Shown one piece after another: positions 11,640-21,804 of a DNA stretch of 64,000 nt. The number at the start of each line of letters is the position of its first letter. The first letter of the stretch is position 1. The notes under the pieces are model-generated. The model saw nothing but the letters and a program-made list of their open reading frames with translations, did not search any database and was not told the origin of the DNA. The stretch covers positions 99,559,552 to 99,623,551 of the forward strand of contig NC_073313.1 of the NCBI RefSeq assembly GCF_027595985.1, given 5' to 3'. The DNA comes from Sorex araneus (taxonomy: Eukaryota > Chordata > Mammalia > Eulipotyphla > Soricidae). Made by a program: the position numbers and the translations under genes.

Positions 11640-12185
11640 TTATTTACATGCAATTTGCTGTAACAAAGATGAAACTGGAAGATATGTTAAATGAAGTAAG
11701 CCAGAAGAAGGATAAACACAGGAAGATATCACTTATATGTTGTATTTAGAGTAACTAGATGAAGAAATGCAATTACTTAAAGGGGGTGCCTAGATCACCC
11801 TTGGTGCCAGACTATAGGGAGAATGAAAGAAACATGGGAGCGGGGATGGGAAGAGGAAATAGATAAGAAATAATGGGGCAGGACCAAGGGGATTCAGGCA
11901 CATCAGTAGTGGTAAGAAATGATAGAACTAAATATCCAAACCAGGGTCAAGAACACTGAAATCACGGACCCAAACTTTTAAGAACCAAACATAAAAGATT
12001 CCTGTCAAGATTACAGGCTGGGTCAAAGACAGGGGGTAACGTAGGTAAGAGAACCTGGGAACACTCATGGAGGGAAATTGTCACTAGTGGTGGGATTGGT
12101 GATAGAGCATTATATGTAAAAAGAACCCAACTTTGAATAACTTTGAAACCCACTGTACTTTAATAAAATAAAGTTTGGAAAAAAG
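11640..12185 (+). mobile_element. Older shrew L1 3' end (subfamily II)
   Basis: It has the AGATGAAACTGGAAGATAT start, a GATGAAGAAATGCAATTACT block, and the ending CTTTGAATAACTTTG...TTAATAAAATAAAG. The same 3' end recurs at 28640, 60250 and 63060 and differs from that of the young L1s. Confidence 0.65.
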
Positions 12186-12794
12186 ATTGTAATTTATAAT
12201 ATATTCACAAAGCTATACAATAGAGCTACATATTTTCTTATATTGTGCAACTTTTTATTATTTGATTATCACCATTGTTTTATCCCTTAAACCCCAATAA
12301 AACTTGATTCTATTGACTACATCTGTGAGTTTCAGTTTATTGGAGTTTTTTCTGTTTCCACATATAAGAGATTTTATGCAGAATTTCTCTTTCTGAGCTT
12401 GATTAATTTAACATAATATCCTATATGTTCACTCATGCTATTTTGGCTAAATGACAGAATTTACTTCTATTTTAAGATATAATGATTAGCATTCTGGCAT
12501 GTGTCTCTGTGTGTACACTCTGGATTCTGAGTACACTGTCGATGGAAATGTAAATTGGTGCAGGCTTTATTTGAAAGAATATGACAGTAACCTTAAATGT
12601 GACTAGATCTAACATGTTATCCAATAATTCCAATTTTGGATATATTTACAAGGAATTAAGATCCATGTACTAAGCTTCATTTGTTTCTATCTTCAGTTAT
12701 ATTGTGATGGTTCCAGATTAGCAAAATGAAAAAAAAAACTTAGGTTCACTTGAAGTTCTTATATTTTCATATTGGCACTATGTTGTTCAATTTT
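12186..12794. mobile_element. Ancient L1 scraps on both strands
   Basis: Stretch 12300-12480 resembles reverse L1 3' sequence. Stretch 12535-12690 resembles forward ORF2 C-terminal sequence. Boundaries cannot be placed. Confidence 0.35.
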
Positions 12795-13650
12795 GGTCCT
12801 TCTTAAAAAATCACCATGAGAAATTTGCAAAGTTGTCCATAATTATGTTTCAGTCATACAATGTTCCAACACCCTTCCCTTCATCAGTGTGAATTTCCCA
12901 CCATCAATGTCCCCAATTTCCCTCCTTTCACCACTCAACTCCCCCACATTCTGTCTATACTGCAGACACCTCTCTCACTCTCTTCCTCCCTCCCTCCCTC
13001 TCTCTCTCCCCCTTTGGTCATTATAGTTTGTGGTACAGTTACTGCAAGGTTATCATATATTTCCCGTTACCTACTTTTAGCACTCAATTCTTGTCCAGAG
13101 TGATTATTTCCCACCATTATTCTTGTAATAGTGCTTCCTTCTCTGTCCTAACTGCCCTCTTCCCCTTCCTCCAACTTGTGACATGCTTCCAATCGTGAGA
13201 TAGTCATCCTGGCCCTCATTTCTATTTTTCTCTGGGCAATAGTCTCATACTGTGTTTTTTATATCCCACAATCATTCTATATCTGTACCTATCCTTCTGA
13301 CTCATCTCACTTAGCGTGATACTCTCCATGTCCATCCACTCATAAGCAAATTTCATGACTTAATTTTTCCTAACAGCTGCACAGTATTCCATTGTGTAGC
13401 TGTACCATAGTTTCTTTATCCAGTTGTCTGTTCTTGGGCACTCAGATTGTTTTCAAAGTCTGGCTATTGTGAATAGTGCTGCAATAAACAGAAAAGTGCA
13501 TGTGGTGTATCTGTTGTGTGTTTTGGGGCCCCCAGAGTATATTCCCAAAGGTGGTGTTGCTGGATCAAATGGGAGCTCAATTTTAATTTTTTGAGGAATG
13601 CCCATATTGTTTTCCAAAAAGTCTGAACCAGTTGGTATTCAACTTTTGAC
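12795..13650 (-). mobile_element. L1 3' end (minus), moderately diverged
   Basis: The reverse-complement terminus is at about 12800, then the 3' UTR with a C/T-rich expansion at about 12980-13012, then the reverse of the ORF2 C-terminus (GAGTATATTCCCAAAGGTGG) to about 13650. Confidence 0.8.
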
Positions 13651-13747
13651 CTTCTTGATTCAGCATCCAGAGCTATGTTTCCTTTTCAATGGGGACACAT
13701 GGATTACTGTTACACTATTATATCCATTCTCCTTTTAAAGGGGCTTT

Positions 13748-13920
13748 TTTTTTTTTGCTTTTTGGGTCACACCCAGCGATGCTCAGGAGTTACTCCTGGC
13801 TTTGCACTCAGGAATTACTCCTGGCAGTGCTTGGGGGACCATATGGGATGCCAGGGATCGAACCCGGGTCGGCTGCGTGCAAGGCAAATGCCCTACCCGC
13901 TATGCTATTGCTCCGGGCCC
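13748..13920 (-). mobile_element. SOR-type SINE with target-site duplication
   Basis: Full-length reverse-complement copy. TTAAAGGGGCTTT at 13735-13747 and 13921-13933 is its 13-bp target-site duplication. Confidence 0.9.
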
Positions 13921-13933
13921 TTAAAGGGGCTTT

Positions 13934-14140
13934 AAATCTAGGTAAGAACCAGTCACTGAAGCTTGTTTAAACTCTACTGATCACTACTCAGTATCTATGC
14001 ATTCATTAATTGGTAGAACAGTTAAGAAATTTCAATTTTCATCACTTATCAAACAAGAAATTATCAGTACTAGAATTGAGTACTCATAGGCTCTAACCCA
14101 AGAAAAATTCTGATCCTTTTCTAATTTAGAAAACGTTGTC
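13934..14140. other. No recognisable feature
   Basis: Non-repetitive AT-rich sequence with no coding signal. Confidence 0.35.
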
Positions 14141-14314
14141 AGGGCTGGAGTGATACCACAGCGGGTAGGGCATTTGCCTTGCACGCGGCTGACCCGGGTT
14201 CAATTCCCAGCATCCCATATGGTCCCCTGAGCACCGCCAGGGGAAATTCCTGAGTGCAGAGCCAGGAGTAACCCCTGTACATCGCCGGGTGTGACCCAAA
14301 AAACAAAAAAAAGC
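14141..14314 (+). mobile_element. SOR-type SINE with target-site duplication
   Basis: Full-length forward copy with an A-rich tail. AAAACGTTGTC before the element and AAAACGGTGTC after it form an 11-bp duplication with one mismatch. Confidence 0.9.
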
Positions 14315-14327
14315 CAAAAACGGTGTC

Positions 14328-14749
14328 TTTTACAACACCCAATTTTCGTTATCAAATAGGTCTAAAACTATGAAGGGTGTATGAATTTACTTGAATGGTA
14401 AGTCAAAAGTTAGTTTGTCAGACCACATTCCAGAGACACCTGGAAGAATACACACTTATTCTGCCCCTAGAACCCTCACACCAACCAACCTCTTATCAGT
14501 TCCAGGTTTGCATTAGAAAGCTGAGATCAATAGACATCCTTACTAGCTCTGAAAGTGAACTTCATACCCCATCCCCAACTGCTGAGATTGGGAACAAAAG
14601 AATTCTCTTATGCAGCCATACCACAGCTGTGCTTTACTCATCCCTCACACCCTACGAATTGGTAGGAATAATCAGGGTTTTACTTCATTGCTAGAGTAAC
14701 CCCATAAAGTCTATATTAGGAAGCAATAACTTGATCCACCCCTGCTTCT
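14328..14749. other. Unassigned sequence
   Basis: Sequence of ordinary composition with a 99-codon open frame (14395-14694) that resembles no family I know. It has no other sign of being a gene. Confidence 0.35.
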
Positions 14750-15039
14750 ACTTGTAATATGCCATGACAAGTAAGTGGAGGTAGCAAGAATAATAGAGGC
14801 ATAAGAAGCAGCATAAGACATCGAAGTTAGTCAGGACTCAGACACTCCAGAATCTGAAAATCCAGTGTCAAAACCAACCAATTCCAACAAAGATTTCAGA
14901 ACAACTGGAAAACAAAGGAATTCAATTGCTTAAGCAGAAAGGAATAAAAATTCAGGTAAGTCATTCACTTCATGAAAATCCTGGATCCTGGATTTTAAAA
15001 TCAATATTCCATTTAATGGTAACAGAAAATTAAGGAATC

Positions 15040-15215
15040 GGGGGCTGGAGTGATAGCACAGTGGGTAGGGCATTTGCCTTGCATGCAGCCGACCCAGGTT
15101 CGAATCCCAGCATCCCATATGGTCCCCTGAGCACCGCCAGGAGGAATTCCTGAGTGCAGAACCAGGAGTAACCCCTGTGCATTGCCGGGTGTGACCGAAA
15201 AAGCAAAAAAAAAAA
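15040..15215 (+). mobile_element. SOR-type SINE with 16-bp target-site duplication
   Basis: Full-length forward copy. AGAAAATTAAGGAATC is perfect at 15024-15039 and 15216-15231. Confidence 0.92.
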
Positions 15216-15690
15216 AGAAAATTAAGGAATCACTTAAAGATACATTCAAGTAACTCAAAGTAGAATTTATCCAGAATATGAAAGAAATCATACAAATGGA
15301 ATTGAAGAAGACAAAGAACAGAGTAGCAAGTCACAGTAACAGAATTCTGAACACCAAGAAATATATCAGTGAACCTGAGAACAAAATTTAGGCCATCAAC
15401 AATAAGGAAGAGGCAAAAGAAAATAGATAGAAAGAAATAGAGGAAAGTAAATGTATTTAATGGACAAAAGCAAGAGGAATAATCATCAAATTATAGGAGA
15501 GGACCAAGAGAAAGGAGAACAACTTTAGAAGAAAAAATAACTCAGAACATCCCCAGCTTCTTGAGAGAGACTTCAGTCAATTTATAAGAGGCCCAAACAG
15601 CACCAAATAAAATAGATTCAAACAGAAAATTACCAATACACATTGTAATCAAAAAAGCAAGAACCAGAGAGAATATTTAAAACATCAAGA

Positions 15691-16365
15691 TGGAGAGTAT
15701 CATGCTAAGTGAAATGAGTCAGAAAGGGAAGGACAGACATTGGAGGACTGCACTCATTTGTGGAATATAAAATAACACAATATGAGACTGACACCCAAGG
15801 ACAGTAGACACAATGGCTAGGAACATTGCCTCATAGTTGAAAGCCTGTCTCATGAGTTAGGGGAGAAGGCAGCTGAAATAGAGAAGGGATCACTAAGACA
15901 ATGATGGTTTGAGGAATCGTTCAGGATGTGAGATTTGTGCTAAAAGTATATAAAGGACAAAACATGATAAACTCTCAGTATCTGTATTGCAAACCATATT
16001 GCCCAAAAGGAGAGAGAGAGAGTATGGGGGAAATTGTCTGCCATGGAGGCATGGGGCGGGTTAGAAAGTGGGGGTACACTGGGGACATTGGTGGTGGAGA
16101 ATGTGCACTGGTGGAGGGATGGGTTTTGATCATTGTATGATTGAAACTCAAAAATGAAAGCTTGTAACTGTTTCTTACAGTGATTCAATTAAAAACTAAT
16201 AATAATAGCACTAACACTATCATCCCGTTGTTCATCCATTTGCTCGAGTGGGCACCAGAACATCTCTATTGTGAGATTTGTTGTTACTGTGTTTTGGCAT
16301 ATTGAATATGCCACGTGTAGCTTGCCAGGCTCTGCCATGCGGGAAAAAATAATAATAAAATAAAT
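15691..16365 (+). mobile_element. Composite insertion: L1 3' end plus reversed SINE-B
   Basis: An L1 3' end (15691-about 16200) ends in an A-rich stretch, then SINE-B body in minus orientation (about 16204-16347), then a second A-rich tail. One 12-bp duplication, AAAACATCAAGA at 15679-15690 and 16366-16377, encloses both parts. The old L1 sequence resumes on the far side. Confidence 0.8.
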
Positions 16366-16681
16366 AAAACATCAAGAGAGGATCAAAGTTTAAAATACTA
16401 GGGAAATAATCTAAAAATCACAACAGATCTCACATAGTAAACCATATAAGCAAAAAAAAGAATGGAATGACATGTTCAAACTACCAAAGCAAAAAATCTT
16501 CAACCTAGAATCTACTGCCACGCAAAGCTCTAATTTATAGTTGACGGAGAGATTAAAACATTCTCAAAGGAAAGCTGATTACATTTGTTGAATCTATACA
16601 AATCTTAAAAGAATCACTGAAAGGTTCACTACAAAAAGTATATGACTCAAGAACAGATTAAGAAATGAAGAAGTTATGACA

Positions 16682-17309
16682 GATGACTGGTTAAAGAAAC
16701 TTTGGTACATCTACACAATGGAATACTATGAAGCTGTTAGGTGAGATCATGTCATGAAACTTGCTTATAAATGGATAGATATGGAGAATATCATGCTAAG
16801 TGAAATGAGTCAGAAAGAGAGGGACAGACATAGAAGGACTGCACTCATCTGTGGAGTATAGAATAACATAACATAAGGCTAACACCCAAGGACAGTAGAT
16901 ACAAGGACCAGGAGGATTGCCCCTTAACTGGAAGCCTGCTTCATGAGCAGAGGGGAGAAGGCAGAGGGAATAGAGAAGGGATCACTAAGAAAATGATGGC
17001 TGGAGGAACCAGTTGGGATGGGAGATGCATGCTGAAAGTAGATAATGGAACAAACATGATGACCTCTCAGTGTCTGTGTTGCAAGCCATAATGCCCAAAA
17101 GTAGAGAGAGAGTATGGCGAATGTTGTCTGTCATGGAGGCAGGGAGAGGGTGGGAAAGGGGGGGTATAGCCGGGATATCGGTGGTGGGAAATGTGCACTG
17201 GTGGAGGGATGGGTGTTTGATCATTATGAGATTGTAACCCAAACATGAAAGCTTGTAACTATCTCACGGTGATTCAATAAAATTTAAAATATTTTTAAAA
17301 ATAAAAAAT
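16682..17309 (+). mobile_element. Young 5'-truncated L1, 3' end
   Basis: Starts in the ORF2 C-terminal end (GATGACTGGTTAAAGAAACT) and ends at CTATCTCACGGTGATTCAAT plus an A-rich tail. AAGTTATGACA at 16671-16681 and 17310-17320 is the target-site duplication. Confidence 0.88.
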
Positions 17310-17890
17310 AAGTTATGACACATATACACAACAGAATACTACTTGCCCATGAGAGAAAGAAATATGCATTTATGCATTTTTCTGACACATGGATATATCT
17401 GGAGAATATCAGCTAAATAAAATGAGTTAGAGGGTGAGGCACAGACACACAATACTCTCACTTATATGTGAGATATAAAGAAACACAGTAGAAGAATAAC
17501 TAATTTCCAAAACAATAGAAATAAAAAGCGGGAGAACTGATCCTTGGTAGGAAGCCTGCCACTGTAAGGGGTAGGGGTGACAGGTCAGAGTAGGGACCAC
17601 TATGATAATGCTAAAGGGAAGTAGTCACTCTGACTCAGAACTGGGTGCTGAAAGGAGGCAAAGTAATATGCATGATAACTATCAGTAACAGTATTGAAAA
17701 AACAGTGACTAAAGGAAAATAAAGTGTCTCCCATAGAGGCAGGCTTGGGGAAGGGAGAGAAACTGGGGACATTGGTGGAAGGAAATGGACACTAGTGAAA
17801 GGATAGATGTTAGAACATGTACACCTGAAACTCAGCCATGAGTAATTTTGGATATCAGACAAAATTGTAGTTTAGTTAAAGTAATAAGAG
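17310..17890 (+). mobile_element. Old L1 3' region
   Basis: Diverged ORF2 C-terminal and 3' UTR sequence (CACAACAGAATACTACTT, ATATGTGAGATATAAAG). It continues the older host into which the L1 at 16682 landed. Confidence 0.55.
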
Positions 17891-19580
17891 ATAATGGTCA
17901 CTAGGTGATAGATAAGTATCAATAGAGTGTATGTCCTGACACTAATCGCCATATATGCATAGACTGAAGGGGCAACAAAAAACTAAATTAATCACATCAA
18001 TAGAAACACAATAGTAGTATGATAATTTAACAGCCCACCTTTGCCACTGAACCAAATCAACCAAACCGAATATTAGTAAAGAGTCAAGATCCCTAAATGA
18101 AGAACTGAAGACCTGGGATTAACGATATATATAGGACTCTCTACCATCAAAAAGCTGAGTACACATTCTTCTCTGGTGCATATGGAACATTCTCCAGGAC
18201 AAACTACTTACTAAGATACTATGCAAACAGAAATAAGATCACAAAAATAGAAATATTATCAAATATCATCTCAGACAATAATGCTCTAATGTTTGAAATT
18301 AACCATATAAAGAAAATTAGGAAAATATCTAACACTTGGAAACTGAACAAAATGCTGGCAAATAACAACTAGATCATAAATGAAATTGAAGAAGAAATAA
18401 TAATATATATTGAAAAAATTGAGAATGAAGAAAAACTGCCAGAACCTCTGGGATACAGCAAAGGCAGTACTAATGGGGATATTCATAGGACTACAGGACT
18501 ACATTTGGAAATAAGAATATCAAATCAATAATCAAACACCAACCTTAAGTACATGTAAAAGGAAGAAACAAATGAATCATAAAACCAGTAGAAGAAAGGA
18601 AACACTTTAAAACTGGTGCAGAAATCACTGATACAGAAATAAGTGAAACAATATCATGGTCAATAAAAATAGGAGCTGGTTCTTTAAAGGAATAGCACTG
18701 TAGCACTGTCCACCCGTTATTCATCAATTTGCTCGAGTGAGCACCAGTAATGTCTCCATTTTGAGATAAGTAAATGTTGCCTAGACTAACAATGGAAAAG
18801 AAATAGAAAAATACAAATAACAAGAGACTTTTTAGAAATACAAAATATCATAAGAGATCATTAAATACAACTCTATGCAATCAAGGTGGAGAATTTACAA
18901 GACATTTATGAATTCCTAGAAATAGATAACTCCCCAAAACTGAATGAGGAGTAATGAGAAAACCTGAACAAGCGAGAATTTACTAGTGAGTTCTATCAAA
19001 TCTTTAAAGAAATTGTGCCACCTACACTTCTCAAACTCTTTAAAAATATTGAGAAACAAGAATACTCCAAATAGCTTTTATGAAGACAGCATTACACTAA
19101 ATTCAAAGCAGATAGAGATATTACCAAAAAAAGTCAGACCAATTCCACTATGAACATCAATGCAAAAATTCTCAGCAAAATCTTAGCAAATAGAACAGAT
19201 CAAAAGAATCATATTCCATGATCAAGTCAGATTCATAACAGGATAAAAGGATGTTTCAATATACGCTAATCAATCAATGTAATACACCACATAAACAAAA
19301 GAAAATACTAAAAATATATGATTATATCAATTGATGCAGAGAAAGCTTTTGAAAAAATCCAACACCTGTCCATGATAGAAATGCTCAACAAAATAGGGAT
19401 AAATGGAGACTTTCAAGATAGTAACAGCTATTAACAACAAACCTATAGGCAATATTATACTAAATGGAAAAAAATTAACTCCTTCCCTCTGTGATCAGGC
19501 ACAAGTCAAGGATGTCTACTTTCTCCACTATTATTCAATATGCTACTGGAAGTCCTAGTAGCAGAAATGTATCTATATGA
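17891..19580 (+). mobile_element. Old L1 ORF2 remnant, endonuclease to reverse transcriptase
   Basis: Forward ORF2-like landmarks in order: GTACACATTCTTCTCTGGTG near 18160, AACACTTGGAAACTGAACAA near 18330, TTGATGCAGAGAAAGCTTTT near 19333, and TCAAGGATGTCTACTTTCTC near 19505. Stops are frequent. A reversed SINE-B scrap lies at 18693-18776. Confidence 0.7.
18693..18776 (-). mobile_element. SINE-B fragment inside L1
   Basis: Reverse-complement tail (TCATCAATTTGCTCGAGTGA, GCACCAGTAATGTCTCC) at the position where L1 sequence breaks. Confidence 0.65.
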
Positions 19581-19734
19581 GTATTTTTATAGGAATTGCA
19601 ATGAATCTGTAAAATACTTTGAGGAGTAACGCATCTTGACAATGTTAATCCTTCTGATCCATAAACAGAAAATGTGTTTTCATTTTATTGCATTCTCTTT
19701 TCTTTCTTTTTTGTTTTTTAGTTTGGTTTTAAAT
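19581..19734 (-). mobile_element. Old L1 scrap (minus)
   Basis: Sequence such as GGAATTGCAATGAATCTGTA reads as reversed ORF2. It is short and diverged. Confidence 0.45.
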
Positions 19735-20146
19735 TTTTTACTTTACTGAATCATTGTGAGATACAGATATAGACTTACAAATTTTCATGATTACATTTAA
19801 ATCAAACAATATTTGAGTACCCATCCCTCCACCAGTGCCCATTCTCCACCACCAATGTTCCCAGTGTCCCTCCTGCCACCCCCACCCCTTCCCATCCCCT
19901 GCCTCTGTGGCAGATACATTCCCTCTTACTCTCTCTCTCTTTTGAATGTTATGGTTTGCAATATAGGCGCTCAAAAGCCATCATGTTTGGCCTATAGCCT
20001 ATTTTCAGCACGCATCTACCATCCCAAGTGATTCTTCCAACCATCATTTGCTTAGTGGTCTCTTATCCATCCTATCTGCCTTTTCCCCCAACACATGAAA
20101 TCAGCTTCCAAGCCATGGGGCCATGCTCCTGGCCTTTATCTTTACT
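19735..20146 (-). mobile_element. L1 3' end (minus)
   Basis: The reverse-complement terminus (ACTGAATCATTGTGAGATAC) is followed by the 3' UTR to about 20146, where it meets a GC-rich repeat. Confidence 0.82.
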
Positions 20147-20325
20147 ATTCTTAGGTCTACCATCCCAAGGGACTCAGCCCTGGCAGCCCACCTGCACAAC
20201 TCAACTGCCGCCACACTCCAGGCCACTTTCCACACCCTGTGACCGGGCTTTAGGCATGAGTGAAGTCCCATAGAACCCAGGTGATGCGGAACTTTGTGAC
20301 CTGAGACTCTGAGCTTAAAGGGACT
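20147..20325 (+). repeat. Long GC-rich shrew repeat, partial copy
   Basis: It contains CACACTCCAGGCCACTTTCC and the AGAACCCAGGTGATGCGGA block, in the same order as at 55990-56105. It lies between two L1 ends of opposite orientation. Confidence 0.6.
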
Positions 20326-21130
20326 GGTCCAGCATTTCTGGAAAACAATATGAACAGTCCTTCAAAAACTAGAAATTGATCTTCCATATGGCCCTGCAAT
20401 ACCACTTCTGGGAATATATCCTGAGGATGCAAAAAAGCACAGCATAAATGACATCTGTACCTATATGTTCATTGCAGCACTGTTCACAATAGCCAAAATC
20501 TGGAAACTACCCAAGTGCCCTAGAACAGATGACTGGTTAAAGAAACTTTAGTACATCTACACAATGGAATATTATACAGCTTTTAGGAGAGATGATGTCA
20601 TGAAATTTGCTTATAAATGGATAGACATGGAGAGTATCATGCTAAGTGAAATGAGTCAGAAAGAGAGGGGCAGACATAGAAAGACAGCACTCATTTGTGG
20701 AGTATAGAATAACGTCACATGAGGCTGACACCCAAGGACAGTAGATACAAGGGCCAGGAGGATTGCTGCATAGCTGGAAGCCTGCTTCATGAGCAGAGGG
20801 GAGAAGGCAGATGGAATAGAGAAGGGATCACTAAGAAAATGATGACTGGAGAAAACAGTTGGGATGGGGGATGTGTGCTGAAAGTAGATAATGGAACAAA
20901 CATGGTGACCTTTCAGTGTATGTGTTGCAAGCCATATGCCCAAAAGTAGAGAAAGAGTATGAGGAGTATTGTCTACCATGGATGCAGGGGGAGGGTGGGA
21001 AAGGGGGAGCATACCGGGGGATATTAGTGGTGGGAAATGTGCACTGGTGGAGGGATGGGTGTTTGATCATTGTGAGATTGTAACCCAAACATAAAAGCTT
21101 GTAACTGTCTCACGGTGATTCAATAAAATT
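20326..21130 (+). mobile_element. 5'-truncated L1, 3' end
   Basis: Begins in the ORF2 C-terminus (TTTCTGGAAAACAATATG) and ends GTCTCACGGTGATTCAATAA. An AAT-rich microsatellite tail follows. Confidence 0.85.
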
Positions 21131-21180
21131 AAAATAATAATGATAACAATAATAGTAATAATAATAAAAATAATAAAATG
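21125..21180 (+). repeat. AAT-rich simple repeat (L1 tail)
   Basis: AATAATGATAAC and AATAATAATAAA units directly follow the L1 terminus. Confidence 0.75.
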
Positions 21181-21804
21181 AGGTCCCCATAATCATGCCA
21201 CCAGACTCTGTGCCAGGCTGTTTTCACTTAGGGCGACCCAGAGTGGGGCAGGTGAGAGCCCTTCCGGCCCCAAGGGATTCAGACCCCGAAGCCCACCTCC
21301 ACAACCCAACTGCTACCACACTCAAGGCCTCACATATGAGTGAAAATATTCCTGGACTGCGCAGCCACTTTTGAAGCTGCTTGAGACATCATAAGACATT
21401 CCCTACTCATTTTCCATAATTACTACACCATATTTTATGGGGTTCAGGCAGTAGGCAATAATCAGAGATGGATATATGTGTGTGTGTGTGTGTATGTGTG
21501 TGTGTATGTGCCTGACTGGGGACACCTGTAAAGGCAATTAGAGGCTACCCCCAAAGCCTCCATCCCTCTCGGAGAGACCGGCAGGCTACCAAGAGTATCC
21601 CGCCCTCACGGCAGAGCCTGTCAAGCTACCCGTGGTGTATTTGATATGCCAAAAACAATAACAATGACGGTCCTCATTCTGCGACCCTGAAGAGCCCCCA
21701 ATACACCATTGGGCTACAGTAGCAGGAGATAAGGACTAATGGAGACATTACTGGCATCCATTCAAGCAAATCAATGAACAACGGGATCACAGTGATACAG
21801 TGAT
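21181..21804 (+). repeat. Long GC-rich shrew repeat (SINE-B long form)
   Basis: The left half is GC-rich and matches 20195 and 55990. The right half is the SINE-B body (CTCTCGGAGAGACCGGCAGG, GGCAGAGCCTGTCAAGCTAC) and ends in GTGATACAGTGATACAG. A TG/TA dinucleotide run at 21474-21512 lies in the middle. Confidence 0.7.

Larger units (their letters stand above)
14750..16681 (+). mobile_element. Old L1 5' half (ORF1 region), interrupted twice
   Basis: Lysine- and glutamate-rich coiled-coil-like coding remnants (GAATTGAAGAAGACAAAG, GAGAGACTTCAGTCAATTTA) in the style of L1 ORF1, with many stops. A SINE (15040-15215) and a composite L1+SINE-B unit (15691-16365) are inserted in it. Another L1 3' end follows at 16682. 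Confidence 0.6.
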
